Assembly: GCA_023078555.1 (NCBI GenBank)
Contig: CM041196.1
Location: 11,054,985-11,118,984 of the forward strand
From: Ulva prolifera
Taxonomy: Eukaryota > Chlorophyta > Ulvophyceae > Ulvales > Ulvaceae
DNA length: 64,000 nt
Direction of reading: 5' to 3'
Program-made: the position numbers and the translations under genes
Notes under the pieces: generated by a model
What the model was told of the DNA's origin: nothing
Databases searched by the model: none
Seen by the model: only the letters and a program-made list of their open reading frames with translations
Shown here: piece after piece, positions 11,367 through 23,700 of the stretch
Numbering within the stretch: the first letter of the stretch is position 1
Layout of the letters: each line of letters opens with the position of its first letter

Positions 11367-13617
11367 AACCTCCATGATATCTGCTTCACACCCTATGCTT
11401 TGCACCAGCCGGCATTTGCTTTGCACCCGGCCAAAAACACTGCGCAAGCAGTATTAGCAAGCTCGAGATCTGCCGCACAATTCTCGTCCGAGTACCCACA
11501 ACGTACGCAGCTAATCGTCGACTCAAGATGCATATGCATATGTGCAAAACGGGCACGCACCCCATGCATGTATGGGAATCTTTCCAGCCTGCTGGTCGTG
11601 TTGGGATCAATTGAACCTCTGCAGGAAGCCCATGGCCATGCCCTGCAGGCCTTTACCTCTGTGGATGCGTGCATGTACACGCGACCCACCGTGACCACCC
11701 CCAGTAGCCCTCAGTAGCCCATACATCGTGTCCCCCATAGGCCACGGCATATGATGTGCAATAGTGGTGGCGTCTTGCTGTGGACGCCCGCATGCTTTGG
11801 GTAGCGATGCGGGTGCCTGCTGTTCGATGTGACCACTGTTGATTCTGTTCCTCCCGACAGCGTGCCCGACCCCGTCGCTCCGCAAGCTGTGCCACAGGCA
11901 TGATGATAATGATGCAGATGAGATCGACCCAGTGGGCTCTGGGTGCAGTTGGCGCACAGGACAGTGCCCTCCCTCAGCTAGGGGCACTTGCTGTCTGCTG
12001 CCTCAGCATCACAGCAGCTGGGCCGTCCAGTGAGCAGCTTGGTCGGGGCCTTGTGCACAGCCATTTGCTTCACCACTGGGGACAGCAGCTGGGCTCTGTG
12101 CACAGTCAGGTTCCTGCTCTTGTTCAACACATGGTATCAGTCATCGACCGGAAGTGTGACTGGGCTGCAGCTGTAGCCCATCGGATCAGGTGAACAATGC
12201 GTCCTGTTGGACCTTGTACCTGCGTTCTACTGATGACACAGCTTCAGGTTCGGTGAGCTTCGTTAGGTCCTTGCTCCAGAATTGACGGTACAGAGCTGTA
12301 AGAGGTGCTGCAAAGTGACGTTTCGATAGCTTTCACAAAGACCTGTCACTGAGCATGACACAAGTACTTCAGCGGAGCCTAACAAGCATGTGGAGAGTGC
12401 CGTCCAGACCGGGTGTGACCGGACACGGCGATTGCGTCACGCCTTAGAACGGACGTCCATACGCTGTGAAACGTCATCTATGCCTGCAGCTACACGATGC
12501 AGCTGCTCAGAGGCGGGAACTCCGTGGCAGCTGTGCAGCGGTCGACGTATTCGACAGGCGTCCGTGGACCGACAGATGCAAAGAAGGCTTTCCGATCAGC
12601 GTGCAAGCGGTTTCTCCTACCCCTTTCCACCCTCGATTGGAACTTCACAGCCGTGAATTCTGCAGGTTGTGGGGTACAGCCTGTGATGGTGCCTGCACCA
12701 CCACGTACATTGCAGCCGATCATTCTGATGCTGTTGGTCTGCTGACACATCCGCCAAGTTCGGTTGTTTTCGCGAGTCAGAGTTCAGAAAATGAACAGCT
12801 GTCGCGCAGGTGACGTTACGGCTGTGCCGGATGCGACCATGGCATGCTGCAGTATTGCAGTGGGAGGACCAGTGCTGGCTTCGAGAATTCACCACAAAGA
12901 CATACAGCGACCCGACAATCAATTGACAGGCTTTGGTGCCGACGGTGTATGCCAATGTGGTGACGTCTGACAAACGCTTGCAAGCGACACTGCAGTACGG
13001 TGTAGCGGTCAGCGAGCCCAGTCTCGGTGCATCAGCTGTTGTGTCGGTATGCAAGCGTATGCGAGCACAGTCACAGCGTTTACGTCAACTTGACACAGCG
13101 ACTGCACAATCCGAATCGAATCAAATTACTCAAAAGGCAGGTCCGCTCAGTCGCCTGTCGATACATACCACAACATCAAACCACAACACGCGATGTGCAC
13201 CTGCCTCGGTACCAGCCTGCACTCTGGACCTCCGCAAGCATGCCAATGCTCTCTGATGATCCAGTGACAGGACCCAGTGGCATAGCAGCCATGTCACTGC
13301 AGCGCCACACATTTCTGCCTGGTCATGAAGTGCCACACATGTCTGCCACTGAACTGCACTTCTGCTGCGGGAAATTCAAGCACCCTCCCCCATGCTTTAG
13401 CCCAGATACACCCACAATCATCCTGTGCTTCCATTTTCTTCGCCCTTCTCCGCCCTCGTGCAGGGACCCTTTGCCTCCCTCTCCGTTGTCCTCGACCTGA
13501 CCATGTTTGCTTCGCCCATGCATGCCCACGCCCTCGCCGGCCGCCACCTGCACCAACATCTCCGCGCTCAGACATCTATCATCTGGGCACATGCGGTCAA
13601 GGTGCGCGTGTGCAGAG

Positions 13618-13705
13618 CAGTGCTGGGTCGCTTTGCTGCGTTTTCAGGGCTGCCACCCAAAAAATAGACCTGGATATTTGGAATTGTTCTATGTGACCCA
13701 ACACG
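13618..13705 (+). mobile_element. MITE-like element copy
   Basis: Starts CAGTGCTGGGTCG and ends GACCCAACACG, an inverted-repeat pair, with the family core GGGCTGCCACCC and GGAATTGTTCTATGTGA between. At about 88 bp it is shorter than the longest copy (about 120 bp) and has no coding capacity. Confidence 0.75.
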
Positions 13706-14361
13706 TGTGGAGAGACGCCTCACCTCACACTACGAACGGGACCACACAGACATGGCCAGCCATGCCCACATGCTTTCACATCAGCCGCTCTTGCACAGAG
13801 CAGCGGCAGTGTGCAACAGTGACATAGAGGCCGCGAGAGGCTCCCGGTGGGTGTTACAAGGATAAAGGTGGCGAGGCGGGCAGCACCGCGGCTCCCGGTG
13901 TGTCCCAAGGATAAATGCGGCAATCGTCAGGCGGCAGCATCGCGGAACAGCAGTACAAGATCACAACCATTGCTCCAGTACCGACGTCCGATGTACACAC
14001 CCACGCCATCGCACCGGTGACACCCACAGCTATAGCGCAGGAGGCCCGGTGTGAGAACAACGGCCACATTCTGAATCCGTTCAGAACTCCTCAGGCCCCA
14101 CGACGTGAAAGACAGGCCTGAATGAGCACAGCACAGCGGGGACGGGTGGCTTGAGACACGTCTATGTGGCAATCGAGTGGTACCACTGGCATGCCACGTT
14201 TCAGCAGCATGCCCCTGCCGGTCAACCCATGCATGCATGAGATATATCACGTAGTCGCTTATAAGAATGCTACCAGGCGACCGAACACATGGCGCGCCGT
14301 GAGTGCGGTCGCCTTGCAGCGTACGTCCTCAGGGCTGCCATTCCAGTTCAACACATTCGCT

Positions 14362-14391
14362 AAGGGATCTCTTCCGCGGAAGAGATCCCTT
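14362..14391. repeat. Perfect 30-bp palindrome
   Basis: A self-complementary 30-mer: arm AAGGGATCTCTTCCG on one side and its exact complement on the other, with no spacer (centre CCGCGG). It could extrude a cruciform or mark a small element junction. Confidence 0.85.
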
Positions 14392-14966
14392 GGCGGTGCG
14401 AGCCCGTGCCCGTTCACTAAGCCGTAAAAGCGTGTTCCGGAGCGCGGGGGTTTGTGTATAGGGTCGAGCCCGCCGACCCAGCATGCTGGATCGCCCGGCC
14501 CGAGCGCAAACACAGTTTCCCCCCGATATTGATATCCCGCATGTCTGACGGCACAGTCAAGTAAAGTCAACTTACATTCAGTGCACTACGGCTTCAGACA
14601 TGCAGCCGCCGGTCCCCGGCTTGGAATTCCGTATACGTAGGCTGCATCAGAACCCTGAGAAGAGCAGCCGCATCTACTCTTCACGCGCGCATGCGGCTCA
14701 AACAGCAGCTTTTTTATCCAGATCAAACCCACACAGTGGCACGCCACATTGCAAGCACACCAGCGCTGCAGCACGCCATGCGGTGTACGCCATGAGGTGT
14801 GCGTCTAGAGGTGCATGGCTAGAGGTGTATGTCTAGAGGTGTATGTGTAGAGGTGCAACACTACGCGCAACACCTTCAAGGAAGTTCACAGTACAACTGC
14901 ATGTTTCACAGTGTAAGCCTTACCTGAGGTGAAGGGCGAGTGCGGAGACGTATACGTACCCTCGCC

Positions 14967-16280
14967 CTATTTCCCGTTTCCACCCTTTTTGCCCTCTTCA
15001 CCCTCTGTGCCCTCCTTGCCCCTTTTACCCTCACCGCCATCATCGTCCTCGCTGCCCTCTTCGTCCTCGCTGCCCTCATAGCCATCCGCAAACTCGTAGA
15101 CATCATCACAGTATGCGATGTCTAGGCTAACAAAGTCGACGAGGATGTCGCCCGCCCCGGGCTGGCAGTCGTCGAGGCTCTCCACGAGCCGCTCTTCGTT
15201 GAGGTCGGGCTGGGTGGCGCTGCCTGTGTTGTCGAAGGAGCAGCGGTAGAAGCGGCCGCCGTACCGGCAGTGGAAGCCATTGCATCGGGGGCACCGGGGC
15301 ATACTGCTGCACCACTCAAAACGATTTTTGCCCACCTGCGATATCGATCTTGATATATAATGATAATCTTCAGAAAGCCAAGTCATACTATATGATTATC
15401 TAGATAGCACTCCGCCCACCTGAATGATTCCGAAACGGGGCTCATATCAGGGTTCTGAAAAATTGACCACCTCAGGTGAACCCCAACTAATAGATCTGGC
15501 ACTTCGGAACTGTGATTCGAGATATCGGACCCCCACTGGGACTCCGCAGCAATGTTCAACAGAAGTTCTGCACCGCCATGGTCAGCGCTCATCGTACGCA
15601 CAGCACATAGACATACATGGCAGAAACTGTCGCTGTGTACACCCGAGCTTGAGGACGATCGGCGCGGCCATGAACGTGCGCTGCCGGCCTGGTGGCGCGG
15701 TCTGCGCGGTCGCGTTGAGCGCAATCGCATTTGTGATCATGAACACCACCCGGGTGTGCTTGGAGTGCCATGCAGCCAACAGCAGATGAAAACCCATGCG
15801 GACGTTCGGCATCGATCATGCACTCCGGGCCAGGGATAGGTTGTGAGATCACACAGAACAATTCTGAAAATTCGGTCTAAGTTCTGGATGGCAACCCCAC
15901 ATTGCTGCTCATGGCTTGCACTTTTCAGAATACGGCTCAATCAATCTAGATGCACGTTACTTTACCCAACGCGGTGGCAGACTTCAGGGATGACGCCGGT
16001 CTCCGCTTGAACACACAGCTGCTACCTGCGCATCTCCAACTCTACTCTCTGCAGATTTTGCGGAAAGCTACCAAATGACGCACCTCCAGGTATGGGTCCC
16101 AGTGTTGTGCAGCAGCCCCCTCGCGACATCACCAGCCCACGCCTCCTCAGTCACGAGCACGTCGCCATGCCCCCCGTCTCCCGCCGCGCGCGCATGCACC
16201 CCTCCAGCGCGCAGGGTGGGCGCCGCAGCATGCGCAGCGTGGCAGCACAGCACAGCCAGCACGCATGCGCTCCACAGCAT
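14967..16280 (-). CDS. Small secreted MPRCPRC-motif protein, copy B (2 exons)
   Basis: Exons 16280-16084 and 15306-14967 (GTGCGT donor, GCAG acceptor, phase 2) give 178 codons. The signal peptide MLWSACVLAVLCCHAAHA closely matches that of the copy at 6227-7327. A shorter spacer ends RGLLHNTG, and exon 2 begins MPRCPRC...FHC...GRFYRCS, then C-PGAGD and YCDDVYEFADGY. The tail is very acidic with Lys/Gly (SEDEEGSEDDDGGEG, then GKRGKEG-like repeats), unlike the other copy. An ATG at 16319, in the same frame, would add 13 residues; I prefer 16280 because it starts directly before the hydrophobic core, as in the paralog. The 777-bp intron carries a MITE copy. Secreted or secretory-pathway location is inferred from the signal; the biochemical role is unknown. 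Confidence 0.72.
15838..15915 (-). mobile_element. MITE-like element copy, intronic
   Basis: Read on the - strand it has the family core (CTGGATGGCAACCCC and AGAACAATTCTGA are its + strand forms). Lies in the intron of the gene at 14967-16280, in the same orientation as the transcript. Its ends are worn. Confidence 0.6.
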
Positions 16281-19200
16281 CGCGGCCGCCTCCGGCCGTC
16301 GGCGCATCGGTGTCCCCATTCGTTGCTGCCCTGCACTTCAGGCCGTCCGGTGTAGGTGCATGTAGCTCCCCCCTGCAGAACAATTGTCTGATTCGCACGC
16401 CCCCGCACGGCTGAGATCCCGCACGCCCGCGCCTGCGCCTGCGTTTGGGGTTGCATACATATGAAGCGGCGGCGGCTGCGTGGCTTTGGTGTGTGGATAT
16501 GCGTGTGTGCATGCATGTTCGGTGGGTCTCTGTCATGCTGGGACTGGGCGCTGTGTTCGGGACCGCCGGCGGATTTGACGTGGATTACAATCTCCTGACG
16601 TTCATACGCTGGGCCGTTGCTTTGCTTTCTCGTTGTCCTGTGGTGCTACAGGCCACTCCGGCTTTGTCCTTGTAACACAAACCCGCGTTTGCAGCTGCGG
16701 GAGCACTGGCATGTGTAAATGAGCTTGGGCGCCGGCTATGGTACACCCCAGGCCGCTGTTCGTGGGTGTCTTGGTGTTTGCTTCGTCTGCTTGCTCCTTT
16801 CGCGGTGCTGCCCGACTCGCTGCCTTTGTACTTGTCACAACACCCCAGGCCACATCATGCAGTGCTATGAAAGCAGCGCACATGAGAACAAATTTAAAAT
16901 TGGCTATGTTAACCGATCGTACCGCGTCCACAGTAGTCATGATTGCAGCAGAATGGACGGGCGTAGACACTGTCAAAACAGTTGGCAATCCAACTGTAAA
17001 TCCACACTACTGTACCACCAGAAATCGTTCCGCTGCAGCTTCATGAACACCAGCTCCAATGTTCTCGCGTCCGCGGCGATCGGGTTGCAGCGATCCGTGA
17101 TACATATACGGATCAATGCATGAGGAATTTGATTATACCGTGATACATACATTCCATTGAAGAGTCCTGGCTGAGGGGAAGTGCTATTATACACGGAAGT
17201 GCTACTGTACACATATGCGTGTATGTACATGCCACGTACCAGCTAGCATCGCGCATCACGCTTGCCAGTGGCCACAAAACGAAGGATGGCAGGATGACGT
17301 CATTGTGTACACTGTTCCGGAAGTGCTATGCATGTGGAGTTCCTCGGGGTAATGCAGCGGCTGCGGGGCGGCTTGCTTGAGATTTGCGTGTACATGATTT
17401 GTACGATATCGTACGTTGGCGCAAACAAGGCCAGAGCGGCAGTAGCACAGGCGGTGCAGCGCCGCGGGCACCAGAGGGGGCGAGATGTGCACAGCGCTGT
17501 GATGTGTGCGTCAGAACGCGTCAGCGGCCTGTGGTGCATCATCGCCCATCCTGTTCGGCGCTCGATTCGGCTCACGCTGCACGCAGAGCCATCATCATGG
17601 CGCATCGGGCGTCATTGCGGAACACCGCTACGCACGGTACGCGCCATGCACTAACTGTGGCTGCGCCATGGCCTCAGGGCCAGGCCTGACTTCCGAGGAG
17701 AGATGGTCACGCCATCGCGGTCCTACGCGGCAATTATACTACAAACAAGCTTTGGCTAGATGCAGAACACGCAAGTCGAACTTGCAGTGGAACCCGCCCG
17801 ACACGGGCCACCACCTGTGCGCAACGTGTGCAGCACCGTCTCTACACCAGTCAGAGCTGCTGTACTGCAGACAATACCAAAACATTGGTTGTAAATGTAC
17901 GTCACAAGGCTGACTGGGAGTGAGATCGTCAGGACAGGAACACCGAGCCACGCAGAGTATTTGCTGTGCATTCTGGCCCTCATCTGGCCATGGGCGCTTG
18001 GAAGCAACGTTTTAGTCGGAAACAATCGCAACTGATGCATTGTTGATCTCCAGAGACAGCATGGCCGACCAGTCGACGAGACAACGGCAAAGAAGGTTAA
18101 AGTGCCGTGCAGGTACCAGCAGCAGATGATGCAGGTCTGAACAGCTGCAGCCGTCGCACTGCGCGGACTGCGATTTCGGACACCTCGCTTGCGATTTTTT
18201 CACTACAGCTGCAGCTATGCACATCTCGCGCTGTAATGCTCGGATGGTGGAGGGGTCGTACCGAAGTGGGACGGTGCCGCAGGTCCGCGACTGAGCGAGC
18301 TCGAGGTCAACAGTGCTACAGCGAAGCCGGATCCGCAGCAGCAAGGGCGCGCAGTCTTGACCTGCTGCTAATGTGATCTACTGCGACGTGACTGTACTAC
18401 ATTTATCTACAGGATGTCAGTCCCTGCGTGTATGTGCGGAGTCAGTTGATCATGACAGCGATGCACACAACGTCAACGCGCAGCGCCGTGCAACGCTGAT
18501 CTCTCGAAACTTCTGTTGCCGCGATTTGCCGCAGCGCTCGTGGTCTCGATAGGGGAAGCGCACGCAGTCAACGGAAAATGCGGCTGCGGCAGGTTGCTGA
18601 GCGTTCCAGGCCGCGCCGGTGCAGCGCGTGTGTGATGCTCACACCGCCCACCGTGTGCTCGCCGCGGCCCGCCGGGAGCGTTCTGGAAGAGTCAGCGGCC
18701 GGCAGGTAGTCACATGTTGGTGAGGCGTGTCAACCTGCGTGACGCCCCCCTCCTCGTAAGTAACATCCGGTGACCGAAAAGTATCTGACAATTTGGCCCT
18801 CTGGGGTAACCCTCTGGAACGTTCGCATCTCGTATCCGGGCATCCGGTCATACCGCACTATATTTAGTCCTCCGGAAGTGAACTGCCATGGCGTCAGCGG
18901 GGCAGCTCGGGTGCCGTCTCGTCACGCCTGCATGCTCTGACGTGCTCTGACATATGTCAGAGCATATATATATAGCTATAGCTGTAGCATGTCAGAGCAT
19001 ATGCTCTGACATGCTCTGACATGCTCTGACATGCTCTGACATGCTCTGACAGCTGTTCGGTGCGTTCACAGTGGAGGAGCCGCCCCTCCTGGGGCCTCGG
19101 TCCGAACAAACATCATCGGATATGCATCGGGGCTGCCTGCTTGAACACACAATACAGCGCAGCCGGGGCTGCAGCATGCATGCTTCCGTTCAGGGTGGCT

Positions 19201-20791
19201 ACATCGTTTGATTGGAGCGACCACAGGACCCTCCCAACGGGCCGGGCCCATCGATCCGTGCACCTGCGCCGGCGCCTGCGGAGGCATGCATGCACATGTG
19301 CCGCGCCGCGTGGCCGGGAGGCCACATGCACACATGCACAGGGCCGGCACAACATCATGGCGCGAAAGGGTGCCAAGATATCGAGGAAGAAGCGAAAGGA
19401 TGTAGCGATCGAGGTATCTAGCAGAGGGTGTTGCGGTGAGGGGCAGAATCAGGGTGGAGCCAGCGGCGGTGGGAGCGAGAGGGGGGGGGGGGGGGGGGGG
19501 AGGGAGCAGCTCCGTGGGCAGCTACAGGAACCGTTGAAAACTTTAAGTGACCAAGACACACACCAAAAAGAAGTCAGTGGCCAGACACGGCAGCTGCTAC
19601 CTCGAGATAGCCGGACAGACACCAGGACACCCCAGTCTGCGGTGCTGTCCTTGAAAGGCGCTGCTCTAAGCGCCACGGCACCTCCAAAGCCACGCACTGC
19701 GTGGAACTGTTTGTGCTGTTGAGGCTACTGCCACAGAGTAGCTGCGGACTATCGACTGGATGTCTCTCGAAGTTGGCATGACTGAGCTTGACCGTATCGT
19801 GCATCCCACATGACACGCTTGCTACCTAACCTGTCAGCAGTTGATGCTGTGTGTTCGCAACAAGTGTTACAAGGGGGGAACCCTGATCGCTGCGGCCGCA
19901 TTGGAGGAGAGGGGGGGGGGTGCTGCGCGTGACGGGCCATTGCATACCCTGGTGGCCACAGATGCTGGTGTCCGCAACGTCGCTGCACTGTACGCAACCC
20001 CCAACGTGCATACAACAGCTCCTCAAAAGCGGGCTGCATTGAAAAGCTCCAGCCACAAGGGCTCCTCAGAGCCGCTAATAAAAAAAAACAAGGGCGTTCT
20101 TCAAACAGCTCCTCCTTGTAAGCAAACCTCGCACGGCTGCTCCGAAAGCGGCAGCACGACGCCCCGGCCTCCGCGGCGTCCCCGGCCTCCGCGGCTTCTG
20201 CAAGACACAGGGCGCGCCCCCGCCCCTGCATGAGGAAGCCCCCGGGGACCCCTCACAGGTGCACCGCACAGCCGACACAACCGGCAGCTGGCTGTCAGGA
20301 CGGCCGCTTGTCCTACGCAGCCGGCCCCTCCCACACCACAGTCCAGAGCAATTCTCACAAACAGATTTTCTGTGCGAGAGTAGCTCTGCGCCACAATCTA
20401 CAGCACGCTCCGAGGTGGTCTCAGGTATTTCGACGTGGCCACCACCGAGGACCCGGCATGGCCCCGCATGGTGTTCCTGGCGTTGGCCCTGGCCCTGGCG
20501 TGGCCGTGCATCAGTGTAGTGGCTCCAGCACGACGACTCCTGCACCGCTCACAGCACGCGCCTGCCTTGCTCGCCGCATGCATGGGCGCAACTCACAGCA
20601 CGCGCCTGCATGGCTCATCGCGCACACCGCGCCGCTGACACAGCACACATCCACACGTCAGACAGCGCGTATCCGTGCGGCTGACTCCACCGGCCACAGC
20701 GCGCAGCGTGTACCGCGCATGCACGCGGCCCGTGTTGCGCATGCATGCGCGCCGCTCGCCGCACGCGCGACGCACACAGCGCCAGCGCCCC
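16281..20791. other. Intergenic, no gene recognised
   Basis: About 4.5 kb. It holds a cluster of direct and inverted TGCTCTGACA units (18931-19052) and a poly-G run near 19483-19500. A short basic reading frame starting at 19357 (MARKGAKISRKKRK) could be a first exon, but I found no continuation and do not call it. Nothing else is supported. Confidence 0.45.
18931..19052. repeat. Direct and inverted TGCTCTGACA repeat cluster
   Basis: About seven TGCTCTGACA-type units in direct orientation, most of them in the right half, plus two inverted units (TGTCAGAGCA) around an AT-rich centre (ATATATATATAGCTATAGC). The inverted units can pair with the direct ones into a large hairpin. No gene adjoins it. 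Confidence 0.75.
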
Positions 20792-23700
20792 TCACCGCAC
20801 GCTGTAATTTGACAGGTACGCGTCCCGCCACTGCTTCAGCAGCCCCTCCGCGGACGGCCGCTGCTGCGGCCCCCGGCTGAGGCACAGCAGCACGCTGTCC
20901 CGGAACCGCCCCATGCATGCGAGCCGCGCCTCCGCCCCCGGGCTCCCTGGCTCCCACGGCAGCGGCTCGCGCCCCAGCAGCCGCCCGCGCATGTCCTCAC
21001 GGAGGTGCTCCGGCAGCGCGCAGCCGCCGTTCGCGGCGCCGTTTTCGCGCGCGGCGGCGGTGGCTGGGGGCGGGTCGAATGCACACGGGGCGGCCCCTGG
21101 GAATGCGGGCTGTCGCGTGAACAGCTCGTACGAGAGGACGCCGATCGCCCAGATGTCGGCGGCGGCGGTCGAGGGCACGGCCTCGGTGCCGCACCCGGCC
21201 GCGTGCACGTCCTCTGGTGGTGTGTACTTCAGGTCCGGCCGGATCTTCCGCACTGTACCTGCAGCGCGTGCTGTCCTGTGACACCCGCCCAGCGTGATAG
21301 CGTGCAGACGTTTGACGTTCTCTTTTTATGGATTCGTGCATGCAGAGGTGACCCAATGCCGCGCCGGCTTGACGGCCGTGTGCTCCGGAAACGAGATGCA
21401 GAGCATGGGACATGGCGGACGACCTCCAATGTGCCTGGCACGTGCGTTGTGCATGTGCACCGTAGGGCAGGGGGCCTCCGCCTAGGGCGAGGGACTGCAG
21501 GGAGCGGCGCGGGCCATGTGGCGACGTGCAACGACGTGCAACGGCCGCGGTCCAATGGGCGGGCTGCCCAATCACATTGACAACTCAGGGATTCAGGCCA
21601 TTGCTTTGCCTGAATGTGGGGGGCTGGCAGAGGCGTGGTGGGTAGTCCCAGTGTTGTGTCGCCTTGCAGCATATTTTTCGGGCTGCCATCCAGAAACTCA
21701 GCCCAAAAAATATCGGAATTGTTCTATGCGTGGAGCTGTTCTACATTGGGCCCGATGACCCAGCACTGGACGTGGCCGGCACGGCCATCAACCGCTGTGA
21801 CCTGGCGCCAAGTCGTAGTCCGAGTCACGGGGATTGAGCAAGGTGTGCCGCGTGTGTACGGCTCGAAACCGCAGCACACCGAGTCGCGGGCACCGTGCAG
21901 CAGCCGCTCGCAGACAGCGGCAACTCACCCATGCATTGGTTTTGTTTACTGGGACATGCAGGCTGCAGGAGGTGGCCCGGGTGGAAGGTCCCGCACCCAG
22001 TTTGATCGCGTGGTCGAGGCTGCGGAAGGCCCAGCCGAGGAGGTCCGGGCCGTGGACGACGCTGTGTGGCTGAAGGGCGCCGTGGGCTTCGCCGATCTCA
22101 TGCAGCTGCGCGACAGCCCGCACGTACCCCTCCAGCTTCTGCACACAGCACGCAGCACGGTCGGACGTGGAGATCGGCGAGGCTCTCGGTAGAGGCCGCA
22201 CATGTGAGAGTGCGGGGAGGAGTTCTGGTGTGATTGGCCCCAGCAACGGCCAGCCTGTCCAGGGTATGCATAGGACGTGCCCAGCAGCTGAGGTAGTGGC
22301 TGTGGCTGCAGGGACGGGCCAGGCGATCGGTGGTCCAGGTTTGATCATCAATGGAATTTCTGTGGTCTATGCAGCCTACGCGAGAAGGTTGGGGCCAGCC
22401 GAGCGGGCTCGTGATGCTCAAACTAAAGCTGGATACGGAAAAGACGGAATGCTTCAACGGGCCCTGCTGTGGCGCCCAGCGCAGCAGGCAGCCAGATCCA
22501 GGCAGCGGGGGACTTCAGAGATGCACGAATCCCCGGGGTGAGGCTCACGGCGAGATCCCAGCGAGTGGGACCCACGATATGCCGGTGCCGCGTGACGAGC
22601 GCCCCTGACCCTTGGCACCCACGCTCCACGGCACGCAGTGTGCGCGCCACACCCAGCCGGTGTAGATTTGAACCAAATCTCGCTGGGATGCTTCCCACAA
22701 CCCCCAAGCCGGAACAGAGATACGTGTCACAGACCCCACTCAGAAAGCCCGGAGGAGTCCCAGACCCGAGCACAGCTCTGAGATGCCACCAGGCAGTGGG
22801 CTGCAGATGCACATGCATACGCAGTTTTATCCGCCTTCCCGGAGTGAACGCTATCAGCTGTTGTTGCAACAACCCCAGGCACTACACGGCTGGGGTCCGG
22901 ACGGGGGGGGGGGCGCGCCTGCGCCGTCGCGACAGAAGTGGCGTGAGCGCCCTCCGCGGCCGCCCACTGCGTCAGGCTGGTGTACTGCGGCGTCACGAGG
23001 AACGGCGGCAGCGGCTCCCCGGCCGCCGAGGCCGCCGCGCCGTCCTCGTTCGGCACAAATGAGAGCTTCCGCCGCAGCTGCATGCGGTGCGTGAAACTAG
23101 CGTAGCGCTGCTGCGCCGCGGCAAACGCGCGCGTGCAGGGATAGAACGTTACGGTCACCTGCACAGCCCGCGGACAGAGGTAGAACGTTACGGTCGCCTG
23201 CACAGCGCGCGCAGCGTGGGCAGCGTGCGCAGCACAGCCATGGCCCGCCCGCAGTGCGGCTGTTTTTGCGTGCATGGCTGCACCAGCGGGTGGGGCATCC
23301 TCATAGCACAGCACGCAGCACGCAGCACAGCACACATCCATGTTTGAGGCTCCGCCACGGTGTTGCCCGCAGCACAGCGCATCGTGCAACATAGCACAGC
23401 ACAGCACAGCGCACACAGCATACAGCACCCGCCACGGTCACGCCGCACGGTCACCTGTCATGGAGCGGCAGGCAGCAGGCACTGGAGTCAGCAGCGGTGG
23501 GGGCCGCATCCTCTAAGCATGCATGTCACTGGGGCTCCACAACACTGGGCTGCTGTGTGCCACCGTCAAGGCCGGCAGCATTCACAGCGCAGCGGCCGCA
23601 TACGTGCTTCGCTAGCAGGCGAACAGCCACAACACAGCATTCACCTGCAGGCGCTGGCCCCCTCGCATGCATGTGATGCTTGCCGTAATCCACGGACCAA

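Larger units (their letters stand above)
7328..14966. other. Intergenic repeat-bearing region, no gene recognised
   Basis: About 7.6 kb without a gene I can support. It contains four stretches of the 55-bp dispersed repeat (8410-8466, 9853-9910, 9922-9947, 11312-11366), two strong hairpins (9582-9630, 9723-9757), a TATATG/TGTATA microsatellite near 11045-11085, one MITE copy (13618-13705) and a 30-bp palindrome (14362-14391). The open frames are short and overlap on both strands. Confidence 0.5.

Noticed and set aside
19357-19722. Basic frame MARKGAKISRKKRK as a gene
   Set aside because: The start looks real, but the frame runs into a poly-G stretch and low-complexity glycine, and I found no downstream exon.
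20075-20791. Extra 3' exon of the pseudokinase
   Set aside because: A possible GTGCGG donor overlaps the stop at 20792, but no candidate exon downstream continues a recognisable kinase or other domain.
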